A DNA stretch of 64,000 bases from Thinopyrum elongatum (GCA_011799875.1 CM022298.1:259401757-259465756), one strand, 5' to 3'; shown: positions 45,159-56,806, counted from the first letter of the stretch. Translations and numbers: made by a program. The notes: generated by a model from the sequence alone, not told the origin.

Positions 45159-46070
45159 TGTCGGTGCAACAAACCCTGGGTCTGTTTCCCAGACCATGCA
45201 CAGGCCTAAAAGAGCAAGGTTGCAACATCCAAGTCAAGATCAAATTGAAGGGATAGCTCTTTGAGGAATCAAAGGGTAGATCAAGAAGACCAAGACAAGC
45301 TAAATGAGCAAGACACCACAAAGGGAAAGCCTCCCTTGCCGGGCAGGCGAGCCTAGTGAGGTCGAGGTGGCCCTGAAGACAAGCCTCAAGACCACCCCGG
45401 TAGGCCTGCCGGGCACGACAAAGGCAAACTACCCCGCCAAGGCTCCACCGCTCCACCTCACAGCGATGCAAGTCATCGATCGGTGCGGTGTCAAGCCCCC
45501 AAGTGACTAAGTGGTTGTTATTTGGCACGTGGCAGCCACTTCCTATGGAAATCACCTCCAAATGACACCCGTCCAGAGACGTGTCAAGCAGACAGACGAG
45601 AAGGTGGCCGAGCAGCCCGGCAAGGCTTGCTGGGCATGCCACGATGTGACACTAAGCGGTGCATTTAATGTGCTCTAGTTTGTCTGCAGAGTTAGGTATG
45701 ATAGCACTGTTCGCTATCTAATCAGTGCACAATGACTGATTTGCCATTGTGGTGACCCCTTGATCTATAAAAGGAGGGTCATGGCAACCATAGAAAGGAT
45801 CCGGACCCTTGTACACTTGTACGCGCGTAGCTACCCTCGCCCCGAGGAAACCCTGCCTGGCAAGAGCACTGCGTTTCCACCACAACCCACCATCAATCCA
45901 CCAAAGAAGGAGTAGGGGTTTACACCTCGGGACGTCCCGAACCTTGGTAAAACTGCACGTGTGATCTCTGCCGTGCTGTGCTACGTTCTCTGCTCTTTGT
46001 GCAATGCGCTCATCCCCCTGCTGAACCACAAGGGGCTGATGGCCCCACAGGTGGCCGTGGTTTCCCACGA
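45159..46070 (+). repeat. RLG-D 3' LTR
   Basis: Begins TGTCGGTGCAACAAACC and stops at TTTCCCACGA, two bases short of the expected CA end. The following CCA is what remains of the CGCCA duplication. Confidence 0.88.
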
Positions 46071-46082
46071 CCAGGGGCCGTC

Positions 46083-47648
46083 GCGAGGCTGGCCCTACCA
46101 GCGGTCCTCATGAGGCTGATCATGCTAGTCCTGGCGGGGGTCGCGGTTGTCCCAGCGGCCTCCGCCGCGGCATCCTCTACGGCCGTAGCCATGGTCGTTG
46201 CGCTCGGGACAGCGGCCGATGTGCCCGTCGCAGATTGCCCTGAGCTCCTGGCAGTCGTTGGTGTTGTGGCTGTGGACATTATGGAAGACACAGAACGGAT
46301 GGCTGCGCTTGGAGGATTTGGGGTGGTCACAGCCATGCTTCATCTCGGGTTCAGCCGCGAGCACAACTGGGCCCTTGCGCTTCACGTCCTTGGCCTTGGC
46401 CTTCCTGTCTTCAGGATCGACCTCCAGAAGATCCAGGAGGGAGAGGCGACCTTCCTCTGCCCTCGCGCACCTGGCGTCCATGTTGAACATCTCCAGAGCC
46501 GAGCACAAGTCCTCATGTATGGCGAGCTCTTCCTTCATCTTGACATCCCTGACGCCCTCAAAGAATGCCAAAATGATGGCCTCGTCCGACACCTTCGGGA
46601 TCTTGAGGCGGACGTTGGTGAAGCGCTGTATGTACTTGTGCAAGGTTTTGCCTGGCTGCTGCTTGATGCGCCACAGGTCGCCTACCGCTGGAGCACGGCC
46701 GCGAGTGCCTTGGAAGTTGGTGATGAAGCGCTCGCGGAGCTCGTCCCAGGAGGAGATCGACCCCATCAAAAGGTTCAGGAGCCAAGAGCGCGCGCCGTCC
46801 TTGAGGGCCATAGGGAACTAGTCCGCCATGACCTTCTCATTGCCGTTCGCTGCCTCGATGCTCAGCTCGTAGAGATGGAGGAACTTAGCGGGGTCAGGGC
46901 TGCCGTCGTAGCATGGAGGCAGATCCGACTTGACCTTACCGGGCCAGACGACGCGGCGCAGCTCCGGGGTGAAAGCATGGCACCCTGCCGCACTCACAGG
47001 GGCCAGCCGCAAGGGAGGAGCCTGATCTCGACGCCCGCATGTCGCTGCCTCTGGTGGTACACAGTCTTGACATGACGGTGCTGGGAGTGCATGCGCTTCT
47101 CCTTGGGGCCGCTGCACCACCTCGCAGCTTTCTTCATCGCTCGCCGGCGCTCTGCGCCGCGGGTCGTGCTGGGGAGCTTCAGGCCTCGGCTCGGGGCCCA
47201 TGCCATGCAGAGGAGTGGGAGGAGGTGTGCCGTGAGCCACATCGCCCGCCAGGGACGGCGGCGGGCGAAGCGAACGAGACGGTGCAGGCGCCTTGCCAGC
47301 GGCGTTGACGAGTTCGGCGATGTGGGCGAGCCAGTCGTCGTAGAGGTTGTTGGCTGGACGATAGCGTAGAAGCTCACGCGCCATGAGCAGCACAGACTGC
47401 GCGTTCGCCGGCCCACGACGGCCATGAGAAGACGACGCCATGGTTGGGGTGGGTGATGGAGTCGCGGTGCGGCCATCGCGCTGCACGGACGGTGGCAGCA
47501 ACAAGTCCTGCTGTTCATGGGCAGTAGGGTCGGTGGCGGCGTTAGCCACCAGGGAGGCAAAGCGGCGAGGGGCGCTGTTGCCTGCGGGTGCCGTCTGGGA
47601 GACACGAGCGGCCCGGAGCTCGGCTCAAACACGGCGAGCGTCGGCCAT
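46083..47648 (-). pseudogene. RLG-C gag (N-terminal and capsid parts)
   Basis: Start at the ATG at 47648 (MADARRV, then a TGA fitting CGA-to-TGA). The frame continues without a shift through the capsid domain to 46125: LPPCYDGSPDPAKFLHL, GARSWLLNLLMGSISSW and LHKYIQRFTNVRLKIP, interrupted by one TAG (VMAD-stop-FPMALKD). A zinc motif CX2HX4HX4C (CVFHNVHSHNTNDC) is followed by a Gly/Arg-rich segment. It continues across RLG-D in the same phase into 22420-21652. It is among the best-preserved gag genes in the window, with only a few point stops. Confidence 0.88.
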
Positions 47649-47720
47649 TGGAACGGCGGAACAGCGGCGGAGCGAGTGGTGGGAGAGAAGCTTCAACACG
47701 CCCCTACCTGGTGCGCCAAA

Positions 47721-48583
47721 TGTCAGATTCAGGGCTTCGCAGACCCAAAGAAGGTTTGAACTCTGGGGCATGTGCGAAGAACTCAACCTATCCAACAAAC
47801 CAACCCATCGCCCTACAGCCTAGCTCGATGGATCAAGGAAGGAGACGGACACGGCAGTTTACCCAGCTTCGGGCCACCTTGAGGTGTAAGACCCTACTCC
47901 TGCTTTGTGGTGGATTTGCCTCACGAGGGGTTGGGGATGAACTAGTACAAGGGAAGTACAACCTCGTGAGGTCTGCTCTGGGGTGAGGGTGAGTTGTCCT
48001 TCAGTTCGGTCTGGTCCGGTCCCCTTTCTACGGTGGTGGCTAGCTTATACTTATAGCAGCCTCAGTCCTCTTCCTCCAAAACGAAGGCTGGAAGGGATCC
48101 CACAGTGGCCAATTTGAAAGGGGACAAGTAGTACATCTTATCTTGATGAAAGGTGGTCTTCGCCTGCAAAGCTTCTGGTCATGACGCCGTGGTGGGCTCA
48201 GCGATGACATCCGTCCTGGCGGTCTTGGTCTCGTTGCACTAGAATGGAAACCTTTGCCTGATTCTTTGCGAACCCATGCCTGTGCTTGCCTCCTTAACAC
48301 CAAAGAGGAAACCTGCTCCATTGCGCCGGCTGACGCCCACGTGGCCTTGGTCGTCATGGCTTGCGTCACCGCAACCTCGTGAGGTTGGATACCTACATAG
48401 AAATCTCCGCTCCTCAGGAGGCAGCCTGGGGAGGCCGCTCCCTCAGGAGGTCTTGGCGCTGTCTGCCTCGCGAGGGTCTTGTCTTGTTGGTGTTGAAAGT
48501 GGGCCGTACCAGGCGGTCGAAGGAGCCATGTCATGGGCTGCAGGCAGGCAAGTCTAGGTACCCTGGTTCCCAGAACGCCGACA
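47721..48583 (-). repeat. RLG-C 5' LTR
   Basis: 863 bp from TGTCAGATTC to AACGCCGACA. It is homologous to the RLG-A LTR but has the outer segment once. The sequence just inside (minus) is TTTGGCGCACCAGGTAGGGG, the primer-binding block shared with RLG-D and H. Confidence 0.88.
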
Positions 48584-49045
48584 ATTCTCGACGGAGGCCA
48601 GATGACATGTCAAGTCGGCGCAAAAGACCATGCTGCTAAACAAAAAAAGCTGGACGGGGGTAAAAACACTCCCGAGGCTATTGGAGCAGTTGATCTGCAC
48701 GTGAGCCATCAATCCTTCTGCTGATCGCACAGCGGAACTCTCAATGAAAGCACCAGTGTCGGTGTCAAAACCGGCAGACCTCGGGGTAGGGGTCCCGAGC
48801 TCTGGATCTCGGATCAAGGGTAACAAGGACGAAGGAGACTATGTTTACCCAGGTTCGGGCCCTCTTGATGGAGGTAAAACCCTACATCCTGCTCTTGTTT
48901 ATATCAGTGGATATGTATCAAGTACATAGTTGATCTACCTCGAGATCGTAATGTGTGGTCTAACTGTAGGGCTAGGTGAATGATTTTGTGTTGATGTCCC
49001 CTCTACGGGCTAAACCATATGGCTTATATACACGCGAGAAGGGTA
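48584..49045 (-). mobile_element. RLG-F: remnant of an RLG-B-family element (primer-binding site and part of 5' LTR)
   Basis: 48738-48756 is the RLG-B primer-binding site and 48757 begins TGTCGGTGTCAAAACCGG. It follows the RLG-B LTR (ACCCAGGTTCGGGCCCTCTT, GATGGAGGTAAAACCCTAC) but is more diverged. The LTR is cut at 49045 by DTC-2. RLG-C inserted at 48583. It appears to be the oldest element in the window. Confidence 0.8.
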
Positions 49046-49429
49046 CACTACAAAAAAAATACACCCGTGACATTATGGCCCGAACGAAAAAAAATTATGT
49101 CATGGTTATGACCCTTCTATGACGGTAATTGTGACAAAAACATGTATCATCATAGATGTGGTGGGATCCTACTTCTATGATAGAAAATCATGACAGAAAA
49201 TGGGCTTTTTGTCCTGGGCGGGCAGGGACGCACCTGCATGACATTCTTTGGGCCGTCCAAGAAGGAAAAATCATAGTAGAAGTGCGGACGAGGAAAATTT
49301 TGGGGGGTTCCCAGTTGCGGTGGGTGGTCGGGGTCAAGCGCTGCACGGAGGTTTGCGTGTTTCTCTCATATACGTATGCGCGTGTGTGCGAGGCGTTAGG
49401 CTCTAACTGAATCCGAGCGAGGCATTCAC

Positions 49430-50460
49430 TTTTTGAACCCGAGCGATAGCACTAGCTACGTTACTGAACTTGAGCGATCGATCCCCGACTGTTAACTGAA
49501 CACAAGCGATTCCTTTGCTGCTGACTGAACTCAAGCGATTCCTTCGCTACTGCTGCTAACTGAACCCGAGCGATCGAGCACTGCTGCTGCTTACTGAAGC
49601 CGATCGAACCTGCCTCTTGATGAACAGTGACCGTTGGGGGTTGGTTGAACGAGTTGAGATGTGGTGAGTCTAGCCGGTTGGTTGGGGTTGGATGAACAGT
49701 TTCTGGTGGGGGTTGGATGAACATGACCCCGTGGTAGTAGGCCGTTGTCGCTGGATGAATAGGACCCCAAGGAGGCTACCACACCCAAGCCGGTTGGGGG
49801 TGGATGAACAGGACCCCGTGGAGGGCTGGTTGAATAGTAGCCGGTGGAGGCTGGACGAACAGTAGCCTGTGGATGAACAGTAGTTGGTGGAGGTAGGAGG
49901 AAGCCGTGGTGAATGAACAGTAGTAGGTGGAGGCTAGAGGAAGTTGATGGGGGATGAACAGTAGCTCGTGGAGTATGGAGCAAGGCAGTAGATGGTGGAT
50001 GAATAGTAGCCCGTGGGGTCCCATTTTGTGGTACGCCACACCCCTCCCGATAAACAGTACCCCATTTCGATTGTAGGCGCTCCAACAGAAGTCCGTTTCC
50101 TCCGATTTGTTGTGTGCCACAACCCTCCCAATCAACAGGACCCCGTTTCGACCATAGGCGCTCGAACAAAAGTCCATTTGCTCTGTTTTGCTATACGCCA
50201 GACCCTTCCCGATGAACAGGACCCTGTTTCAACCGTACACGGTCGAACAAAAGGCCATTTTCCTCCGTTTTGTGATACGCAAGACCCCATTTCGGCTGTT
50301 TCGTCCAAGTCGGTTGGCTCCCGATGAACAGGATGTGTTCCGGCCCAGTGGCTGTGCTCCCGATGAACAGGACGCGTTCTGACCCAGTCGCTTGGCTCCC
50401 GGTGAACACGATGATGTTTCCTCCGTTCCGACGCAGCCGGTTAGCTGCCGAGGAACAGGA
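49430..50460. repeat. Degenerate minisatellites in DTC-2
   Basis: Two arrays. 49430-49610 repeats CTGAACCCGAGCGAT-like units. 49610-50460 repeats GGATGAACAGTAGC / GATGAACAGGACCCC units at irregular spacing of about 25-65 bp. From about 50040 a longer unit appears, TGTGGTACGCCACACCC with CAACAGGACCCCGTTTCGAC. No coding content. Confidence 0.75.
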
Positions 50461-50705
50461 TGACGTTGATGCACGTGTTAGAGACGCTAGCCATATGTAT
50501 GTACATAGCCGTATTTACTTTCTTACAGCGTGGCTGTACGTACGTGTACATGATATTGACGGAACTGCGTGCATGCTACGGCGGCGCCTCTACTTCAACA
50601 CGTGTTGCTCCTTACTTGGCCACGGTTCATCGCTGTAGAGACCGATCGACCGCTATGTACGTACATGTTCGCTACTAGACAGATAACGCTACCTACGCTT
50701 CGACG

Positions 50706-53340
50706 AGGTGGGTCCCAGCTGTCAAGGGGTAAGAAGGCACTTCCTTCCGTGCAGAGATGTAGCTAGTGGGTCCCAGCTCTTAGGGGGATGTTTTTTTCTG
50801 AAATACAGAGGCCCTTCCGATGGGTCCCCGCTGTGAGGTGGATGAATCATTATTTTGCGCATAATAAGGAGGCACTTCCTTGAGTGCGGCCGTGGACCCA
50901 GCTGTCAGCCTCTCCACATACAGTCGTCTTTCGATGGATGTCGTTCGTTGACCACGTTGACCACGCCGCCCCGAGAGCACCAAGGCGTTGGACCACGGCG
51001 AGGCCTAGGAAGGGAACAACCCGGAGCCGGGGAAGACTCGACAGTTTACTGGTTCATCTGCCATTGCCAGAGAATAACAACAGGTGTGAGTGAGTAGAGG
51101 GATGGCCAGGCTAGCAATGGGAGTAGGGTGGGGAGGTGAGGCCTGCGCGGTAGCACATCCGGCCACGGGAGGCAGTAGCAGGCAGTCCCGTCGGCGATGG
51201 TTTGGGCGGCTGGAGCAGGAAGACCAGAGGTTGAAGAAGCACAACGGCCGTTGGATGGACATCATAGGTCACTGCAGCTAGAATCATTTATATTGACTAA
51301 GTTGACAAAGCCGTGGTCCACGTCAACTTAGTAGGCCCACAAGTCAGCCTCCAAATAAGGTGGGTCCCAGCTAGCACGGGGGTAATCATTTTTTGTGCGT
51401 AATAAGGAGGCACTTCCTTGCGTGCGAAGATATAGCTGGTGGGTCCGAGCTGTTAGCGGGAGGAATTTTTTTTTTGTGAAATACAGAGGCCCTTCCGATG
51501 GGTCCATGCTGTCAGGTAGAGGAATCATTATTTTGCGCGTAATAAGGAGGCACTTCCTTGTGTGCAGCCGTGGACCCAGCTGTCAATCTCTCCACATACA
51601 GTCCTCTTCCGATGGATGTCGTTCATTGTCCACGTTGACGACGCCGCACCAAGAACACCAAGGCGGTGGACGACGGTGAGGCCTAGGAAGCGAACGACAA
51701 GGAGCCGGGAAGATTCATCAGTTGTTCCCCACATGGAGGGGAGTACGAGGGCTTGCTGGTTCATCTGCCATCGCCTGAGAATAACAGCAGGTGTGGGTGA
51801 TTAGAGGGATGGCCAGGCCAGTGATGGGAGTAGGGTGGGGCGGTGAGGCCTACACGACAGCACAGCCGGTCACGGAAGGCGGGAGCAGGCAGTCTCGCCA
51901 GCGCTGGTTTGGGCAGCTAGAGCAGGAAGATCAGAGATTGAAGAAGCACGATGGCCGTTGGATGGACATCCAACAGTCACTACTCTCGTGTGTTGACTAA
52001 GTTGACATGGCCTTGCGTGCATGTCAACCTTTTTTTAGGAAAGCGTACATGTCAACCTAGTAGGCCCACAAGTCAGCCTCAAATATGTGGAAAACAGCAT
52101 ACAACCCATCTGTCATTATTTCTAATAAATTTATAGTCCATTGGCTAATTCTTAAGGATTTGTTTGAAGCCCATATTCTGGCCACGGTTAAAAAATTCAA
52201 CGAAATTTCCATATTTAGGTGCGGTCCGAACTATTTTTAATCCCAAAATTTTGAATCACGTTCAAACTAATTTTCAAAAAAATAAATTTATATCAATTTA
52301 AAATCCAACATTATTTTGCCAGCAAAAAAACAATTAAATTCGAAATCTCGAAATCTTAAAAGAACGATATTTGAAACTAATTGCCAGTTTGCTGTGTTTT
52401 TAAAATTTACATCCCATTTCTTACTACTTGTAGCCCATTTTTTGGGCAAGCGAATACATCGCTCTCATCTTGAAATACTTGCAGCCCAGCAGGGCTGAGA
52501 AAAGCAAGTAGGCCTTCATTGGGTATTGTTTAAAAAAAGTAGAACTGGGCTAGCCATTTTCGAAACGAAAAAAACACAACTGGGCTCATCATGTGGTAAA
52601 TATAAAATAAAAGCCTAGGCTAGATGGGCACAGCCCCCACACAGCCCCATTGTTACCCTGCTCTATCTCTAAAACTAGTAAATAACAATTGCGCGGTCTG
52701 TTGGGTCCCTGGTGTCAGCCGCGTGTTGTGTGATTCTCTCGTTTATTGACTACATTGACAATGGCGTGGGACCCAGATGTCAAACCATTTGGGGGAACCT
52801 TTTTTTGGCTTGTAATAACAAGGCACTTGCTTATGTACTGCCATCACCCTGGTGGGTCCCTACTGTCATCCTCTACTCATACAGTCATCTCCTTATTCCT
52901 CTTGGTTGTTGACCACGTTGACAATGCCAGACGGTGGTGCACCGCGCATGGCAAGCGAACCAAGTTAGAGGACGACGGCGAGGCCTCAGACGGGAACAAA
53001 TATGAGCCATGGAAGATGCGGCAGTGTAGTCATGGGCGGAGGTGAGTACGAGCAACTAGTTCGAGTGCGGGTGCGTTTTGGGGCTGGCGTCGCCGGAGAA
53101 TAACAGGACGTGTGGGGTAATATAGGGATGGCCTAGCCAAAGTTTGAGGGTATGGTAGGGCGGCGGAGGCACAGCCAACTGTGGGAGGCGGGAGCAGGAG
53201 GGACCGATGGGGTCGTTTGGTCTGGGTGGCTGGAGGAAGAAGACAAGAGATAGAAGATACACGACAGATGTTGGATGTCAATCCAACGGCTGGTAGGCAG
53301 AATCGTTTGTTGACTAAGTCGACACCACCTTGGATAGTCT
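50706..53340. repeat. Two direct copies, plus a diverged third, of a 650-680 bp unit
   Basis: AGGTGGGTCCCAGCT occurs at 50706 and 51358; TATTTTGCGC plus TAATAAGGAGGCACTTCCTT at 50851 and 51529; GATGGACATC near the ends at about 51255 and 51962. A third copy at about 52816-53340 shares GACCACGTTGAC, the CGGAGAATAACA segment and the TTGACTAAGT.GAC end. These copies explain frames that look duplicated at 50855-51281 and 51562-52000; they are not genes. Confidence 0.8.
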
Positions 53341-53733
53341 TTTTCCTCATGGGTCCCAAATGTCAGAATCCAAATCTGTCAGGGCCATGCAGCCTTTCTT
53401 ATGAAAAATTACAGCCATTTTGGTGTGCTACATCAAAATAAGTTGGTGGGTACTGCAGGGGCTAATCACTTGGGTTCTGTAAATCACAGTGAGCTCAAGC
53501 AGCCGGCGAGAGTGATGTTATTACCCTTGTTTGGGATTTGTTACAATATTTCTGTCTAAATTAAACAATTGGCAAGCCATTTGCCTTGTTTCAAAGAAAA
53601 TATGACAGTCACAGCCGAGTTGAAAAGGGCAACAACATCTAACTCCAGCTTACAAACTGTACAAAAGCATGAGGATTAATTGTTCATCAGGTTGACACAA
53701 AATCAAGATTGATAAGAGCAACAACATCTAACT

Positions 53734-54110
53734 CTAGCACTGTTTTCGGCAGTCACAATCAAATGGATCGGCCAGGTCCATAGAATAAACATCCTGGGTC
53801 ATAAAATTTACTGGATAATGACCACAAAATGTTGTAAATAGAAGCCCGACACGTTCAGAAGCCCTTTTGTCGAGATGAAACTCCTTTTTTTGCTCTTCAA
53901 CATACGCAACCGTCAAAACCATGCTGCTAATAAACTTAAGCCTGATGGACAATAGTAACCTCGCGTTCAGCAGGAAGAATGTGACAAATCTAGTGTTTGC
54001 ATGGTTGGCTACATATCGTTCCAGTGTTATTGCCTTCAATCGAATGTCATGATAACTGAGAAACTCCCTGTGCTTACGAAACCACCAATTGGTTATACCT
54101 TTATTACCCC
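53734..54110 (-). pseudogene. F-box/FBD-like protein C-terminal fragment inside DTC-2
   Basis: On minus an open stretch reads WWFRKHREFLSYHDIRLKAI, then LERYVANHANTRFVTFFLLN, LDKRASERVGLLF and SMDLADPFDCDC, ending at a stop at 53734. This resembles the C-terminal FBD region of grass F-box/LRR proteins, where LK.I.L..Y.G....(V/F)FAKFF.LNA.VL is followed by QL..RAS and a terminal DL.(V/I)ADPF. Such proteins are SCF ubiquitin-ligase substrate receptors. No F-box or LRR part is visible upstream, so it is a captured fragment. Identification is by pattern only. Confidence 0.5.
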
Positions 54111-54583
54111 GTCCTATTGCCTAAATAGACATGAAGATTGAAAACAGTGAAGGTCTAAAAGAAGAGTGCCAAAAGATCAACAACCGAACGGTTAATTCTA
54201 GTACACTATATGCAGGCTTCCAATGTGCGTGAAATTATCACCTTTATATGGAACTTCTCTAGACATGGAAAGCATTGCAGCAAGCCAATAATCTTGTGCA
54301 AATCAAAAATATTCATATGGATATATAAGATCTTGATAGAATCCAGCACTATTGATAGGCTATCCATGGACAAACTCTTCATTGAGCATAAAACATAATA
54401 TTAGTACAAAAAGTGTACTCAAAGATGATATAGAACTTATGCGCAGAAATTTAAAATGCAGCTTATGATTACAAGTGTAGATGATAATATACAGTAGCTG
54501 AAGAACTGTGGAGCCAAACACCATCTTGAAATGAGCACAGAGACGACAGTTATTTGTGACGGTGAATAATGAGAATCAAGGAT
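54111..54583. other. AT-rich DTC-2 sequence without a gene
   Basis: No frame with a recognisable domain on either strand. It may include intronic or upstream sequence of the captured FBD-like gene. Confidence 0.4.
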
Positions 54584-55800
54584 TGATGTCTACTACCCAA
54601 CCTTCTTCTTGTAGACTCGTGTTGGGCCTCCAAGCATAGAGTTTTGTAGGATAGTAGCAAATTTCCCTCAAGTGGATGACCTAAGGTTTATCAATCCGGG
54701 AGAGGCGTAGGATGAAGATGGTCTCTCACAAACAACCCTGCAACCAAATAACAAAGAGTCTCTTGTGTCCCCAACACACCCAATAAATGGTAAATTGTAT
54801 AAGTGCACTAGTTCGGCGAAGAGATGGTGATACAAGTGTAATATAGATGGTAGATATAGGTTTTTGTAATCTGAAAATATAAAAACAGCAAGGTAACTAG
54901 TAACAAAAGTGAGCAAAAACGGTATTGCAATGCTTGAAAACAAAGCCTAGGGTTCATACTTTCACTAGTGCAAGTTCTCTCAACAATGATAACATATTTG
55001 GATCACATAACAATCCCTCAATGTGCAACAAAGAATCACTCCAAAGTTTCTATCGGAGAACGTTGGATGAAAATGTGCATCAACCCCTATGCATAGATTA
55101 CCCCAATGTCACCTCGGGAATCCGCGAGTTGAGTGCCAAAACATACATCAAGTAAATCAATAAAACATCCCATTGTCACCACAGATATCCCATCGCAAGA
55201 CATACGTCAAATGTTCTCAAATCCAATACTCAATCCAACATAACGGAACCTCAAAGGGCAAGACTCAATTCATTATAACAAAACATAGAGAGGGAAGAAA
55301 CACCATATGATCCAACTATAATAACAAAGCTCGCGGTACATCAAGATCGTGCCAAATCAAGAACACGAGAGAGAGAGTTCAAACACATAGCTACTGATAC
55401 ATACCCTCAGCCCCGAGGGTGAACTACTCCCTCCTCGTCATGGAGACCGCCGGGATGATGAAGATGGCCATCGGTGATGGTTACCCCCTCCGGTAGGGTG
55501 CCAGAACGGGCTCCCAATTGGTTTTTTGTGGCTACAGAGGTTTGCGGCGGCGGAACTCCTGATCTAGGTTTATTTCTGGAGGTTTTTGTATTGATAGGAG
55601 GTGTTGGCGTCGGGGACAAGTCAAGGGGGCCCACGAGGTGACGACAAGGCAGGGGGCGCGCCCTCCACCCTTGTGGTTGCCTCGGGACTCTTCTCCGATA
55701 TCATTTTGTTCCAGTATTTTTTCTATTTTCCAAAAATATTCTCCACAAATTTTCAGCCCATTAAGAGAACTTTTATTTCTGCACAAAAAATGACACTACG
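54584..55800 (-). repeat. LTR-G: reversed gypsy LTR fragment, truncated by RLG-H
   Basis: Begins TGATGTCTACTACCCAACC and contains ACCTAAGGTTTATCAATCC, CAAGTTCTCTCAACAATGAT, CATACCCTCAGCCCCGAGGG and GGCGGCGGAACTCC, which I recognise as the antisense strand of a very common Triticeae gypsy LTR (Sabrina-like, from memory). No internal coding region accompanies it. Its other end is missing because RLG-H inserted after CTACG at 55800. It may be a solo LTR or the outer LTR of a minus-strand element. Confidence 0.65.
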
Positions 55801-56706
55801 TATCGGTGCAACAGACCCTGGGTCCATTGCACGGACTGTGCACAGGCCAGAGACAAGATTACAAGACCAAGATCAGACCAAACAAGGAGGATCAATTCCT
55901 TTGAAGGATCCAAGTGCAAGTCGAGAAGGCCAAGGTGAGCCAGAGGGACAAGGCATCGCTAAGGGAAGGACCTACCTTGCCGGGCAGGCGAGCCCGGCAG
56001 GGTTGGGTTTTTCCCTGGAAGCAAGCTCCCAGATCGTCCTGGCAGGCCTACAGGGGCTGGCTGAGGCAAGCTACTCCACCGCTCCACCTCACAAGCGACG
56101 CAAGTAATTAATCAAAGCGGTGTCGAGCTCCAAGGTGACTAAGTGGCTGCTTTTTGCCACATGGCAGCCACTTCCTACAGCAAACACCTCCATATGACAC
56201 CCGTCCCGAGACGTGTCAAACGAGCAGGCGCGAAGCTGGCAAAACTGCCCGGCAGGGCCTGCCGGGTGGGCTGTGACATGACACTGAGCGGCGCATTTAA
56301 TGCGCTCTGTCAGCCTATAGAGTCAGGTATGATAGCACTATTAGCTATCTAATCAGTACGCAAAGACTGATTTGCCACTGTGGTGACCCCTTAATCTATA
56401 AAAGGAGGCCCATGGCAACCGTAGAAAGGGTTGGACCCTCGCATATTGATACACTCATAGCCACTCTCACCCCCACAGTGACCTTGCCGGGCGAGTGTGC
56501 TACATCCACCACCATTATCCACCATCAATCCACCAAAGCAGGAGTAGGGTTTTACGCCTCACGGTGGCCTGAACCTGGGTAAAGACTGCCCGTGTGATCT
56601 CTGCCGTGCTGCGTGATGCTTCCCCGCTCTTTGTGCAACGTGCCCATCCCCCCGCCGAACCAAAAGGGGCTCATGGCCCTATAGGTGGCCGTGGTTTCCC
56701 ACGGCA
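55801..56706 (+). repeat. RLG-H 5' LTR
   Basis: 906 bp. The first bases are TATCGGTGCAACAGACC, so the canonical TG start has become TA. It ends TTTCCCACGGCA. Confidence 0.9.
56395..56402 (+). promoter_or_regulatory. TATA box in RLG-H 5' LTR
   Basis: CTATAAAA, at the same place as in RLG-D LTRs and followed by GGAGG.CCATGGCAACC.TAG. Confidence 0.7.
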
Positions 56707-56729
56707 TCTTTGGCGCGGCAGGTAGGGGG
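56707..56729 (+). other. RLG-H primer-binding site
   Basis: TCTTTGGCGCGGCAGGTAGG follows the LTR. It differs from RLG-D at two bases (ACC to GGC), which would weaken pairing with the tRNA end. Confidence 0.6.
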
Positions 56730-56806
56730 ATCACTTGCGTGAAACCGAGAGCGTACGCTGCACGTCATCTTCATCGACATTTTCATCACGGATGGCGTCA
56801 TCGACT

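Larger units (their letters stand above)
22426..46070 (+). mobile_element. RLG-D: gypsy LTR retrotransposon nested in RLG-C, interrupted by RLG-E
   Basis: LTRs at 22426-23340 and 45159-46070. Excluding RLG-E (26886-40522), the element is about 10 kb, with gag, protease, RT and integrase on plus and an antisense gene at 43831-44614. The left flank is CGCCA; the right flank begins CCA, consistent with the same duplication after loss of four bases at the junction. It lacks RNase H. RLG-H at 55801 is a sister copy that retains it. Confidence 0.92.
17891..48583 (-). mobile_element. RLG-C: gypsy element of the RLG-A LTR family, interrupted by RLG-D
   Basis: Minus-strand element: 5' LTR at 47721-48583, gag at 47648-46083, gag end and protease at 22420-21652, antisense gene at 17891-20391. 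The gag reading phase is kept across the RLG-D insertion when that element and one duplication are ignored, which shows the two halves belong together. No RT, RNase H or integrase lies between protease and the antisense gene. The left end is cut by DTC-1 at 17890 and the 3' LTR is not in the window. Confidence 0.85.
49046..54583. mobile_element. DTC-2: left part of a CACTA-like element
   Basis: Starts with CACTACAAAAAAAATACACC inside the RLG-F LTR, matching a CACTA-superfamily terminus; GTA at 49043-49045 would be the 3-bp duplication. Short TGTCAT/ATGACA motifs follow, in both orientations. There is no transposase frame. Content is minisatellites (49610-50460), larger direct repeats (50706-53340), AT-rich DNA (52080-52700) and a host-gene fragment (53734-54110). 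The right terminus is not in the window because LTR-G and RLG-H follow. Confidence 0.55.

Noticed and set aside
45978..47075. Long 365-codon plus-strand frame
   Set aside because: It is the reverse of RLG-C gag, which has clear capsid and zinc motifs on minus. The plus frame has no domain and is hydrophobic low complexity.
49430..50460. Possible CRISPR-like array
   Set aside because: Repeats are degenerate and irregularly spaced, spacers are not unique, and the setting is a plant transposon.
50855..51281. Pair of similar plus frames at 50855-51281 and 51562-52000
   Set aside because: They match because of the direct repeat in DTC-2, not because of protein conservation. Both contain no domain.
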